Counted from the stretch's first letter, positions 8,451 through 16,342 are shown. The stretch: DNA of 64,000 nucleotides from Schinkia azotoformans LMG 9581 (GCF_000307855.1 NZ_AJLR01000152.1:45665-109664), one strand, 5' to 3'. Made by a program: numbers and translations. Notes: generated by a model not told the origin, from the sequence alone.

Positions 8451-9593
8451 TCAAGGTATGCCCCCTGGTTCGGCCCTCTGTAAATGTCCTTTTTTGCAGG
8501 AAGGGCATAAGGTAATGTCTTTGTTTGCTAGGATTGAGACAACTTCTAAAATATCTTTTCCTTCAAATTTTGGTTTATAATCTGGACTTCCAGTTAAATA
8601 CCTACATAGTTCTAATTTCGTTTTTTTATTTCGATTGGCTAAGATCGCGTAATGTCGGATTTTCACCAATCCCTTCGGGAGTATGTGCATCAAAAATCTG
8701 CGAATAAATTCAACGCCTGGCATGGTTACCGTTTTAACTTTATTGTTATTTTTATAGTCTTTCACTTTAATAGTCACTGTATCGTCATCCATAGAAACAA
8801 TCCGATGATTGGATATGGCAATTCGATGAGTGTACCGACCAAGATATTGAATGACGGCCAAAGGACCGGCAAAGGTTTTCTTGGTATAGCTATACCAGTT
8901 TTTAGCGTAACACTGGTCCAATAAATATTGGAACTCCTTCGGGTCTTCGTACTTTTTTGCATCGTTAAAAAACTGAAGCTGATTTTTCTCATAATATTCT
9001 TTTAGGTAATAAAAATATTTGCCGCGGAACTTTTTTGATAGAACCTTCACCGGGATAAAGAATTTTTGGCTGGTGTTCCGCCACATATTTTCTTTAGTAA
9101 GACCGCCTGCCAATACAACAGTATGAATATGCGGATGGTAGTGCAAATTTTGACCCCATGTATGCAAAACGGAAAAAAAGCCGATTTGTGCACCAAGATA
9201 CTTTTTGTCTTGAGCGAGTTCTGTAAGCGTCTCAGCTACTGCTTTGTACATTAAGTCATAAAGTAGTTTCTGATTATGATAAATAATCGTGTGCAGTTGT
9301 TCCGGCATGGTAAATACCACATGGAAATAAGGGGCATTCAGAATATCCTTTTTTCTGCCATCTACCCATATTTCTTTATTAACTCCTTGGCACATGGGGC
9401 AATGTCGGTTTCGGCAAGAATTATAACTGACTTGTGTATGTTCACAGTGATCACATTCATAGGCATGTCCTCCTAAATCAGCGGTTCGGCATCGCATGAT
9501 GTTAAAGGCGGCTTTGAGTTGTTGCGGCGATGCTTTGTGAGTTTCCATAAACCGATAAAAGAATTTTTGAAACAAATCTTGGACTGTTATCAT
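8451..9593 (-). CDS. IS91-family HUH (rolling-circle) transposase
   Basis: A 380-residue transposase with an N-terminal zinc-binding domain (CDHCEHTQVSYNSCRNRHCP, four to six Cys/His ligands, about residues 46-65), the HUH metal motif HYHPHIHTVV and the downstream YLGRYTHRIAISN block that carries the catalytic tyrosine. Such enzymes nick and replicate one strand from oriIS and transpose without target duplication. Its ATG overlaps the stop of the recombinase gene by 4 bases, so the two are coupled. The frame is intact and the length fits the family. Confidence 0.9.
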   Translation of the reverse strand: MITVQDLFQKFFYRFMETHKASPQQLKAAFNIMRCRTADLGGHAYECDHCEHTQVSYNSCRNRHCPMCQGVNKEIWVDGRKKDILNAPYFHVVFTMPEQLHTIIYHNQKLLYDLMYKAVAETLTELAQDKKYLGAQIGFFSVLHTWGQNLHYHPHIHTVVLAGGLTKENMWRNTSQKFFIPVKVLSKKFRGKYFYYLKEYYEKNQLQFFNDAKKYEDPKEFQYLLDQCYAKNWYSYTKKTFAGPLAVIQYLGRYTHRIAISNHRIVSMDDDTVTIKVKDYKNNNKVKTVTMPGVEFIRRFLMHILPKGLVKIRHYAILANRNKKTKLELCRYLTGSPDYKPKFEGKDILEVVSILANKDITLCPSCKKGHLQRAEPGGIP

Positions 9594-10462
9594 ACTTCAC
9601 GGTCCTTCCTAGTATCCAATGGACTTTTGACTCCCATCAGACTTTTGGAAGTCATGTGAAGGTAGGCTGTAGTTGTTTTAAGACTTGTATGTCCAAGCAT
9701 TTGTTGGATAAGTACTGGCTCAACCCCGTCCTCTAAAGAGTGAGTGGCAAAACAATGCCGAAGCGTATGGGCGGAAATTTTGGGATCAAGTTCTAATTTG
9801 TTTCTAAGCTTAATGATCGTATTTTTGATTGTTTTGACATGAATATGTTCGCCCTGTTTTTGCCCTGGAAAAAGCCAATCATCAAGTTTATACGATGTGT
9901 TAGAGAAGTATTCTCTAAAGTAATTCCGAAGCACTTTCAGTGCCAAATCAGATAAAATAGTATACCGATTTGTATTGTGTTTGGCGTTTTCTACACGAAT
10001 TCGCATGGTTTTACTGCAAATATCGCTAATTTTTAATTTGGCCACTTCACTTACTCTAAGACCGCTGCCATAAATCAATTCAAGTATGGCCTTATGTTTT
10101 AGATTTTCAGTTGAATCTAATAAGGAAAGAACGTCTTCTTTAGCTGGAATGACAGGTAACTTTTGTGACCTTTTCATCCTCGGAACCTTTCTTTTATTCC
10201 AATCTTTTTCTAAAACATAGGTGTAGAAGAATCGAATGGCTGAAATATAATTATTGATGGTCCCAGCGGATAACCCTTTTTCTTTTTTAAGGTAAAGAAT
10301 ATATTGTTGGACATCCTCATGGGTCATATTTTCAATCGATTTATTGTTTTCCTGAAGATATTTTGTAAAAGCCTGCATTCGACGGCTGTAAGATTCTTTC
10401 GTGGATTCCGGGGAACCCTTTAGTTCAAAGTAAAGATCCGTTTTTTGTTCATATTGGTTCAT
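9590..10462 (-). CDS. tyrosine recombinase / phage-type integrase of the IS91-type element
   Basis: A 290-residue site-specific recombinase with an N-terminal SAM-like core-binding domain (residues ~10-95) and a catalytic domain with the full R-H-R-H-Y set: GSGLRVSEVAKL (Arg), HTLRHCFATHSL (His, Arg), MLGHTSLKTTTAYLHMT (His, nucleophile Tyr). GGGAGGGAAACATC precedes the start. It is coupled by a 4-base overlap to the HUH transposase, so it belongs to the element rather than to chromosome dimer resolution; it is not placed like XerC or XerD. Its role in transposition, perhaps resolving circular intermediates, is inference. Confidence 0.88.
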   Translation of the reverse strand: MNQYEQKTDLYFELKGSPESTKESYSRRMQAFTKYLQENNKSIENMTHEDVQQYILYLKKEKGLSAGTINNYISAIRFFYTYVLEKDWNKRKVPRMKRSQKLPVIPAKEDVLSLLDSTENLKHKAILELIYGSGLRVSEVAKLKISDICSKTMRIRVENAKHNTNRYTILSDLALKVLRNYFREYFSNTSYKLDDWLFPGQKQGEHIHVKTIKNTIIKLRNKLELDPKISAHTLRHCFATHSLEDGVEPVLIQQMLGHTSLKTTTAYLHMTSKSLMGVKSPLDTRKDREV

Positions 10463-10583
10463 GATGTTTCCCTCCCGATCATTGAGTTTAGAATGAATAA
10501 TCAGGAGGCAGGCGGGTCTCTCGAAAACTGAAGGGGAATATTGGTATATATTTTATTTGTAGAATGTGTTAAAATCTTCATAG

Positions 10584-10662
10584 GAAAAAGTATGTCCTTT
10601 CTAGGTTTGTTTGGTTTGGCGATTAAACAATACCACAAAAGACATACTTTTTCTGTTTTTTT
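10584..10662 (+). terminator. orphan 13-bp stem hairpin followed by T-run
   Basis: GAAAAAGTATGTC (10584-10596) pairs perfectly with GACATACTTTTTC (10641-10653). The 44-base loop can partly pair further, and TGTTTTTTTT follows on the plus strand. No plus-strand gene precedes it. It may mark the outer end of the IS91-type element or end a short untranslated RNA. Confidence 0.5.
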
Positions 10663-10801
10663 TGCTTATTTATTGCGGAGGGGGCTTTTAAAGAGCCATC
10701 GCGTTAGCGATTTCGTTCTTCTCATGTTCCATTCGGCTTTTCAAAGAGTGTGAATTCCAATGAAAATTACGAAAGTGCAACTAGACATAGCTACTAGTTA
10801 G
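10663..10801. other. gene-free stretch in the accessory island
   Basis: A short stretch with small inverted motifs such as ATCGCGTTAGCGAT (10699-10712), but no coding signal. Likely remnant DNA beside the IS91-type element. Confidence 0.3.
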
Positions 10802-11011
10802 CGCTTTTTTAAAATTTCCTTATTTATTAAGGCAATATCCACATATGCCCAATCTTTGCTTTCTTTTTTCTTAAGGTCCGAGTTTGAATCCATTACAATG
10901 AGTTTGGAACATGCGAACCGGGCCTATATTCCAAAAGTGACAGAAAAAGAATATACCATCATTCAAGATGATGAAGAATATTTCCATGAAGCAATTCCTT
11001 ATAATAATTAA
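10802..11011 (+). pseudogene. C-terminal remnant of an unidentified gene
   Basis: An open frame of 70 codons with no start and no ribosome binding site at its 5' end. It encodes a charged, protein-like tail (from ATG 10898: MSLEHANRAYIPKVTEKEY, then acidic residues, ending EAIPYNN). The upstream part looks truncated by rearrangement near the mobile element. I do not recognise the family. The small gene at 11026 follows closely, so the two may have been neighbours in an operon. Confidence 0.45.
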
Positions 11012-11025
11012 GTGGGGTCAGTAAC

Positions 11026-11205
11026 ATGAACAAATTAGAAGTATTAAAATCCATACTTGCAGGATCTATTGTTGAAGTTGGACTTAAATTATATAAATAT
11101 GATAGCAAGCCAATGAAATTCAATATTGTTGTGCAGGAACTAATTGGCAAACATCTAATATTACTCTCAATGGGTTTCTACAATGGGAAAACTGGTATAT
11201 ATTAA
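11026..11205 (+). CDS. small hypothetical protein of 59 residues
   Basis: MNKLEVLKSILAGSIVEVG opens a 59-residue frame ending GFYNGKTGIY. GTGGGGT lies ten bases upstream and a good terminator follows directly (11212-11232), which supports a real transcription unit end. I do not recognise the family. The composition is ordinary, with no signal peptide and no clear membrane helix. Confidence 0.5.
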   Translation: MNKLEVLKSILAGSIVEVGLKLYKYDSKPMKFNIVVQELIGKHLILLSMGFYNGKTGIY

Positions 11206-11211
11206 GCAGGT

Positions 11212-11236
11212 AAGCTGGTCTTTGTCCAGCTTTTTT
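11212..11236 (+). terminator. rho-independent terminator after the small gene
   Basis: AAGCTGG (11212-11218) and CCAGCTT (11226-11232) form a stem around a 7-base loop, followed by TTTTG. Confidence 0.75.
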
Positions 11237-11259
11237 GTTTGCTTGAACTAACCCTTTGA

Positions 11260-11268
11260 TGGTATAAT
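11260..11268 (+). promoter_or_regulatory. extended -10 promoter of the toxin-antitoxin pair
   Basis: TGG followed by a perfect TATAAT (11263-11268) is an extended -10 element; the -35 region is weak. Downstream, the short direct repeats TTACAGTGATTACAG and CAGTAACAACAGTGATAC (11274-11311) could be the operator for the AbrB-type antitoxin. Confidence 0.55.
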
Positions 11269-11337
11269 GTAATTACAGTGATTACAGCAGATTCAGTAAC
11301 AACAGTGATACATTAAAGGGGAAAGAAGGGAGAATCT

Positions 11338-11631
11338 TTGGAGAAAATAACACAAGTACAAAAAAGAAACTTAATTTCATTGGCCACTATTGGTGCAGAA
11401 CTAGGGATCAAAGAAGGGGATTATGTTTCAATTGAAGTAAAAGATGGTGGGCTGTTTCTAAGACCTGTTAATTGGCATGATAAGAGCCAAGAATATTTCT
11501 GGACAAATTCATTTCAAAAGAAAATGAAACAGGCTGAAAAGGATTTAGAGGAGGGTAACTATCAAAAGTTTGACTCATTAAGTGAATTAGCTGACTTCAT
11601 TGAAAAGGGAATTGAGGCTAAAAGTGAGTAA
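11338..11631 (+). CDS. AbrB/SpoVT-type antitoxin
   Basis: A 97-residue protein starting at TTG with GGGAGAATC just upstream. The N-terminal ~45 residues (KRNLISLATIGAELGIKEGD, then YVSIEVKDGGLFLRPV) match the swapped-hairpin AbrB fold: a short strand, the helix GAELGIKEGD, then two strands. The C-terminal half is helical and acidic, suited to wrapping a toxin. It overlaps the RelE-like toxin gene. It probably binds its own promoter region, where direct repeats are visible. Closely similar AbrB-like antitoxins occur in Bacillus relatives with this type of toxin. Confidence 0.8.
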   Translation: MEKITQVQKRNLISLATIGAELGIKEGDYVSIEVKDGGLFLRPVNWHDKSQEYFWTNSFQKKMKQAEKDLEEGNYQKFDSLSELADFIEKGIEAKSE

Positions 11632-11884
11632 ACAATCTATTGTTACCCAACAATTCTTTAAAGATTTGTTCCAGTTATCCAAGAAAGAGCAAAAACAGGT
11701 GGCCAAAACAATTAAATTAATGGAACAGGATATAACACACCCTTCTTTAAATTGCCATGCAGTAAAAGGAACACCTTATCATGAAGTGTATGTAAATATG
11801 GACATTAGAATAATATTTGAATTTAATGAGGATTTATATGTGCTATTTAGGGCAGTACATCATGATATGTTGGACAGGCTATAG
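11625..11884 (+). CDS. RelE/ParE-superfamily toxin
   Basis: About 86 residues from the GTG at 11625, which has GAGG eight bases upstream and overlaps the antitoxin stop; a TTG at 11600 is a less likely start. The pattern is that of RelE/YafQ-like endoribonucleases: helix LSKKEQKQVAKTIKLMEQD, strand pair YHEVYVNMDIRIIFEF and a final strand LYVLFRAVHHDMLDRL with the conserved His. RelE toxins cleave mRNA at the ribosome. The order antitoxin-toxin with overlap is canonical for type II modules. Confidence 0.8.
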
Positions 11885-11908
11885 CTATAATGCAGCCTGT
11901 TCTTTTTT
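11872..11908 (+). terminator. terminator of the toxin-antitoxin operon
   Basis: GGACAGGCT (11872-11880), inside the last toxin codons, pairs with AGCCTGTTC (11894-11902) and is followed by TTTTTT. Confidence 0.7.
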
Positions 11909-11935
11909 GTTATTCCATTTGGTTCTTTATTTCTA

Positions 11936-11964
11936 TGGAACGTGGGGACGGTTCGCATGTTCCA
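11936..11964. repeat. 29-bp dispersed repeat, TGGAAC/GTTCCA-ended form
   Basis: TGGAAC and GTTCCA bound a GTGGGGACGGTTC core. The length is 29 bases exactly, as at 5476-5504 and 12513-12541. Confidence 0.75.
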
Positions 11965-12111
11965 CTCTAGCAAATTTTATGTAAGAATCTATCATAATTA
12001 GAATGCAAAAAAAACAACCAACATAAACTGTTAGCTGTGCTATATAAGATGCACGGTCACCTGCAACATACGTGCTGTATGAAGAACGGCTGACTCTCTA
12101 TAATTATTAAT

Positions 12112-12166
12112 GAAAAAAGTAACCTATCCCATCACTTGGTTGCGGAGGAGTCATGTTACTTTTTTC
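12112..12166 (-). terminator. terminator downstream of the frameshifted small gene
   Basis: GAAAAAAGTAAC (12112-12123) pairs with GTTACTTTTTTC (12155-12166) with a 31-base loop. Read on the minus strand it follows the small gene that ends at 12218. The long loop makes it less typical. Between 11965 and 12111 nothing else was seen. Confidence 0.5.
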
Positions 12167-12217
12167 TGTGTGCCCTTCAATGGAACAAGGAGTTTGTCCG
12201 CTTGTGTCCCTACACAA

Positions 12218-12441
12218 TTACTGCCTAAAGCGGCTTTCCAACTCGTATATACGTTGCTCCAGTTCTAAATTCTTATGTTCGATAAAACTTATTTTCCGCC
12301 TACATGTTCACGATTGTTGTCCAATTTTTCACCATTATGAATCGCATATTTCTCTATCACTTCTAAACGTCTATTCATTTCCATTCGGAACTCTCTTTGT
12401 TCATCCTGTATTGCTTTCAAAATTCCCAATACCTCATCCAT
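12218..12441 (-). pseudogene. frameshifted small coiled-coil protein gene
   Basis: From ATG 12441 (GGGGGGATC upstream) the frame reads MDEVLGILKAIQDEQREFRM and stops at 12289-12291 after 50 residues. Shifting frame near 12300 continues as a coiled coil (KISFIEHKNLELEQRIYELE, then SRFRQ) to a stop at 12218. The joined product would be about 73 residues with heptad-like charge spacing throughout. A one-base indel in the GGCGGAAAAT region explains this. I do not know a function. Confidence 0.55.
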
Positions 12442-12512
12442 TTATACGATCCCCCCTTACAGTCGGGTAGTAGTGACTCTTTGCTAATGTTATAACAGAG
12501 TGTCTACAATTT

Positions 12513-12541
12513 AGGAATACCGGGACGGTTCGTGTGTTCCT
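12513..12541. repeat. 29-bp dispersed repeat, AGGAA/TTCCT-ended form
   Basis: AGGAAT and GTTCCT bound a CCGGGACGGTTC core. It lies between the frameshifted gene and the HEPN-type gene. Confidence 0.65.
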
Positions 12542-12557
12542 TATTTCATAAAATAAG

Positions 12558-13910
12558 CTACTCCTTGATATACTCATAAATTTTATTATAGATAGTTAAA
12601 TTTTCATCTTCGATTACCTTTTCGATGTTGCACCAATACAATTTTATTAAGTCAATATATATTTTTCTTCTTTCATATTCCCAGCTTCCGAAGTTTGACT
12701 TTTTCAGATTTGAAATACTTACGTCCAATCGTTCAAAAGACTCACTTAATTTCGCTATTAATTCTTTATTCCATGTAGAATACTTAAACCATTCAATAGG
12801 CTTTCTTTCTTTATATCCATTATTTATTCTTATTCCATCAAAAGTTACATCAAAGAAGTACGATCCTGCATTTAAAATAAATTTATCAAATACTTTATAT
12901 CCTTCTAATAACTTCAGCTGCTCTATATCAAAGTCCACATTAGAAATTATATCTAAGTCAACTTTCCTTGAAATCATATCAATATTTACTTCATCAGGCT
13001 TCTTCTTTAATAATTTATATAAAATATCCCAAAAGGTGTTATTTCCCCCTCTATAATCGGGTTCCCATAATTCAAGCCATTTAGACACTTTATCTAAAAT
13101 AAATTTATTATCGAATGAAATAGCTTTTTCTAAGATGTCAGGGAAAATCCGATAGAATTGTATAAAATAGTACTCTTTCTCCATTATACTTTTGATAAAT
13201 CCTTCTTGAATATTGTCATGAGATGAATAAATAATCTCCTTCCAAAAATCACGGTTCTCATCGTTTACCATTATTCTGTAGCGATTTTCAAACCTTACAT
13301 TAAACTCTTTAAAAAATTCACATGCATTTTCGCCATATACTACCTCTATATCATGTATTAACAAAGTTAACTTATTTTTATTTTCAACTACTCGATACCT
13401 ATAATATTCTAACAGTTCTTCTAATAAATATTGTTTTCCACCAAGAACATAAAATTTACTTAAATTATCTTGAAGATAGTTCCAAAAACACTCCACAGTT
13501 GAACTATTTATTATCCCTGATTTTGCATGTGCACACTGATTCCTTACATTCTTCCAGTATTCATATTCGTTTTTTGCTATTTCTCTTTGTTCAAAAAATA
13601 TGATAGCTATACTTCCCTCTTTTTTAGGATCAGCTACTATTATATCATTAAGGTGTTTCTCCCAATTATCTTCATTATTTAACTCCTTAATTATAACTGA
13701 TTGCCATCGTCCCTCATTAAAACCCTCTGGACGATAGGAACAATTTATAATTCTGTTTTTTAGTGTAATTTTAAATGCAAGATACGACATGATAAATGCG
13801 GATCTGTATGCTCCTATTTTGTAGCAGATTACAGATTCCGAAAATAACTCTTTTGCTTCATTATCCAATGGGTCTAATCTATTAATCCATTTTTCAATAT
13901 CCAATTTCAT
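12558..13910 (-). CDS. HEPN-type protein, possible RNA-targeting defence or stress factor
   Basis: A 450-residue protein without a recognised full-length family. The N-terminal ~150 residues look like a HEPN domain: an amphipathic helix (SESVICYKIGAYRSAFIMSY) and the R-x4-H motif RNQCAH (Arg123, His128), the catalytic pair in HEPN ribonucleases. The rest is mainly helical and charged. It has no antitoxin-like or MNT nucleotidyltransferase neighbour and appears to be a single gene. It is AT-rich compared with the surrounding housekeeping genes and ends the accessory island, which suggests transfer. Function as an abortive-infection-type protein is inference. Confidence 0.55.
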   Translation of the reverse strand: MKLDIEKWINRLDPLDNEAKELFSESVICYKIGAYRSAFIMSYLAFKITLKNRIINCSYRPEGFNEGRWQSVIIKELNNEDNWEKHLNDIIVADPKKEGSIAIIFFEQREIAKNEYEYWKNVRNQCAHAKSGIINSSTVECFWNYLQDNLSKFYVLGGKQYLLEELLEYYRYRVVENKNKLTLLIHDIEVVYGENACEFFKEFNVRFENRYRIMVNDENRDFWKEIIYSSHDNIQEGFIKSIMEKEYYFIQFYRIFPDILEKAISFDNKFILDKVSKWLELWEPDYRGGNNTFWDILYKLLKKKPDEVNIDMISRKVDLDIISNVDFDIEQLKLLEGYKVFDKFILNAGSYFFDVTFDGIRINNGYKERKPIEWFKYSTWNKELIAKLSESFERLDVSISNLKKSNFGSWEYERRKIYIDLIKLYWCNIEKVIEDENLTIYNKIYEYIKE

Positions 13911-13985
13911 TAAAATACCACCATTTCTTGCTTTATGTAATTGCTAGATAAATAGGATGTAACATATAAAGTTAGTATAAAAAAA

Positions 13986-14016
13986 GGAAACTTCTATAAT
14001 AATTATAGAAGTTTCC
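13986..14016 (-). terminator. terminator of the stalk-domain/TolC-like operon
   Basis: A perfect 31-base palindrome (15-base arms, one central base) starting GGAAACTTCTATAAT and followed on the minus strand by TTTTTTT. It ends transcription after the gene at 14033 and may also act on the other strand. Confidence 0.85.
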
Positions 14017-14032
14017 TCAAGTAAAACTCACT

Positions 14033-14761
14033 TTACCACTTTATGTCAAACTCATAGTTCATCACTTTTTGAGTTGAGCCATTTTCAAAAACTTCAACAG
14101 TAAATTTACCTTGTCTTTCATCTTTTGGTATTGGTGGTAACATGATATAACCCTTAGCATCTTGGTCTTCACCAATATCTTTAAACCAAGTGGTATCTTT
14201 CCAATATAAAACACCGCCACGGATATCCTTATTAGCGTATGTGTCTAATTCCGATTGGAAACTTGCTGTACCTTGGTCTAATTGCACAAGATTTTCATTT
14301 GTATTTTTTACGATAACATACAACTTCGTATAGTTGGGATCATCCTCAACTGAATATACTTCTACTCGTACACCATTAATTGTTTTAGAGACTGGAAGTG
14401 CTTCATATTTAGTTGAATCTTGTTTAGATGGGTCTTCAGATTTATCGCAAGTATTTTCTTGGTCATCGACTTCTTTATTAATGTTATCAACCGGTTTATC
14501 AATTGTAACCGTCTTTGTTTGATCATCCCATTCAACATCTGCACCTAGTTGTTCGGCGATAAAACGTGTTGGTACATACGTATGTCCTTCATAATTTAAT
14601 GTCGTATAGCCGCTAGGCAACGCTTTTGCTTCGCCATTAATTTTGTATTTAACCCAATTTGTTATACTAGGCAGCGAAGCATTATTCGCTAATACATTGC
14701 CTCCTGACAAAAGGACACCACCGACAATAACACCGGCAATAAATTGTTTGTAGTTTTTCAT
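14033..14761 (-). CDS. secreted stalk-domain (copper amine oxidase N-like) protein
   Basis: A 242-residue exported protein: signal peptide (residues 1-25, GVIVGGVLLSGGNVLA), one stalk domain with the hallmark VPTRFIAEQLGADVEWDD (about residues 66-83), a short acidic/Lys-rich linker and a C-terminal beta-sandwich (about residues 125-242). The latter resembles small FxLYD/DUF4352-like immunoglobulin-type domains, but I cannot assign it firmly. It lies 16 bases after the TolC-like gene, so they form one operon. Its likely place is the wall surface. Confidence 0.75.
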   Translation of the reverse strand: MKNYKQFIAGVIVGGVLLSGGNVLANNASLPSITNWVKYKINGEAKALPSGYTTLNYEGHTYVPTRFIAEQLGADVEWDDQTKTVTIDKPVDNINKEVDDQENTCDKSEDPSKQDSTKYEALPVSKTINGVRVEVYSVEDDPNYTKLYVIVKNTNENLVQLDQGTASFQSELDTYANKDIRGGVLYWKDTTWFKDIGEDQDAKGYIMLPPIPKDERQGKFTVEVFENGSTQKVMNYEFDIKW

Positions 14762-14777
14762 GGTACTGTTTCCCTCC

Positions 14778-16307
14778 TTATTGAGCTGTTGAGGATGCCC
14801 CCATTGCTACCCATGGCTTTTCATATACTGCATGAAGGCTATCTAACTTCACAATAGTATCCGTGATTTTCGACTGAAGATCAGCTAATTGAAGCTCCTT
14901 TTGTCTTAAATCTAATTCAGTTGTTTGACCAACTTCATATTGAACTTTTGTTACTTGTAAACTTTTTTCTGCATTAGATAGATTGGTTTGTAAGATCGCA
15001 TATTGGTCTTCTAAGCTCTTAATATTTAAATAGGTTGTACGGATGCCTTGAGCTATACTATCTTTTGTTTGAGCGATTTGATTTCCAAGAGTAGACACGG
15101 TAATTCTTTTTGTTTCATAATTCTCACCGATACTACCTGAGTTATACGTATATAAATCAAGTGATTTTTGGGTAAGATTTTTTGCTTGTTCTAGTTCAAA
15201 TATCGTTGGGTGCTTTTCTAATGTTTTCGTAATTTGATAATCAACATCCGCATTTTCCATCGTTTCAAATGCAGGGATATCTACTAATGCATATGTGTTG
15301 TTACTTGATACACCCATTAATTGATTTAATTTAATTTTCGCTTGTGATAAAGCCTTTTCTGATGCCTCTAATGTCTTTTTCGTTCCATCTAGCTTATTTG
15401 CTAATTGATCATATTGAACTTGGCTAATAACTCCTTGTGTTAACTGAACTTTTGCAAGCTTGAAGTTCAACTCTTCTACTGCTAGAGCTTTTTCGTTATA
15501 CAACTTACTTGCCTCTTTTTGAATGACATCATTATAGGCCTGTTTAACTTGATATGTGATTTCTTCTTTTGTTGTTTCGAGATCACGTTTTGCTTTTCTC
15601 ACTTTGTCATCTGCTGATAACATCCCTAAATAAATTTGTCTTATTTGAGCATCCTCTAATGAATTACCCGTACCGAATGGTTCACTGTATCTGAAGAATT
15701 CACCGTAGTCATCACGTGATTCATCCGCCTTATCAATTTCTTTTTCGGCATTTTTTAGCGCGTAGCTATAGGCAAGTGCCTTTTGTAATGCATCATTATA
15801 TGTTAATGTAGTCGAATTTTCATTTTTAGGGATTGAACTATTAGAATTACTATTTGTGCTCGTTTGTTGTGTACTTGTCGGCTGTGTAATCGTAATTGTT
15901 CTTGTTGTTCCATTCCAGTCTACTTTTGCGTCAAGGGTTTCACTAATGAAGCGTAGGGGTACCATTATTCGATTATTTAGTAATTGTGGTTCTGTATCTA
16001 GCTTTTGGAGGATATTGTTTATAAAAGCATCTTTAGAGCCTTTTTTAAGCGTGATCGTTTTATCCTCTTTCGCAACTTTTACGGCTTGAGTTGCCTGTTC
16101 CCAATCGACTTTTGCACCTAACTTTTCAAAAACGCCGCGCAAAGGAACTAAGGTAATATCCCCATGAATAACAGGATTTTGATCAAATACAACTTTATTG
16201 CCGTCGACATAAACAGAGATTGACGATTGTTCTGCATGTGTGAGCTGCGGGAAAGTTAGAGTTCCTGCTAGCAAAGGGATTATAGCCCATTTTGATATTT
16301 TATTCAT
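14778..16307 (-). CDS. stalk-domain protein fused to a TolC-like (outer-membrane-efflux-type) coiled coil
   Basis: A 509-residue exported protein. After a signal peptide (residues 1-25) come two half-repeats of the copper amine oxidase N-like domain (LVPLRGVFEKLGAKVDWEQ near 53-71 and MVPLRFISETLDAKVDWNG near 112-130). A Ser/Asn/Thr linker (146-167) then leads to ~330 residues of long heptad helices with the OEP/TolC pattern: two similar halves, each with LxxAxxQVQYDQLANK- or VGQTTELDLRQKELQLADL-type segments. TolC proteins form outer-membrane tunnels in Gram-negatives; a Gram-positive has no such membrane, so a wall-spanning or scaffolding role is inference. An RND pump and fusion protein are encoded 3.5 kb away. 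Confidence 0.8.
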   Translation of the reverse strand: MNKISKWAIIPLLAGTLTFPQLTHAEQSSISVYVDGNKVVFDQNPVIHGDITLVPLRGVFEKLGAKVDWEQATQAVKVAKEDKTITLKKGSKDAFINNILQKLDTEPQLLNNRIMVPLRFISETLDAKVDWNGTTRTITITQPTSTQQTSTNSNSNSSIPKNENSTTLTYNDALQKALAYSYALKNAEKEIDKADESRDDYGEFFRYSEPFGTGNSLEDAQIRQIYLGMLSADDKVRKAKRDLETTKEEITYQVKQAYNDVIQKEASKLYNEKALAVEELNFKLAKVQLTQGVISQVQYDQLANKLDGTKKTLEASEKALSQAKIKLNQLMGVSSNNTYALVDIPAFETMENADVDYQITKTLEKHPTIFELEQAKNLTQKSLDLYTYNSGSIGENYETKRITVSTLGNQIAQTKDSIAQGIRTTYLNIKSLEDQYAILQTNLSNAEKSLQVTKVQYEVGQTTELDLRQKELQLADLQSKITDTIVKLDSLHAVYEKPWVAMGASSTAQ

Positions 16308-16342
16308 CTTTTCATCTCCATATATTGGATATAGATTCTAGT

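Larger units (their letters stand above)
8451..10462 (-). mobile_element. IS91-type element with accessory tyrosine recombinase (ends unresolved)
   Basis: A two-gene unit: recombinase first, HUH transposase second, overlapping by ATGA. Only the coding core is marked. The real ends probably lie between 8165 and 8450 on one side and between 10463 and 10665 on the other, where strong hairpins occur. The unit sits between a stalk-domain gene and a row of gene remnants, consistent with insertion in an accessory island. Confidence 0.75.

Noticed and set aside
8195..8515. Plus-strand frame of 106 codons at the IS91-type flank
   Set aside because: It starts inside a hairpin, overlaps the transposase end and shows no family features.
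12153..12470. Plus-strand frame of 105 codons
   Set aside because: It lies opposite the frameshifted small gene, has no ribosome binding site and a composition unlike a protein.
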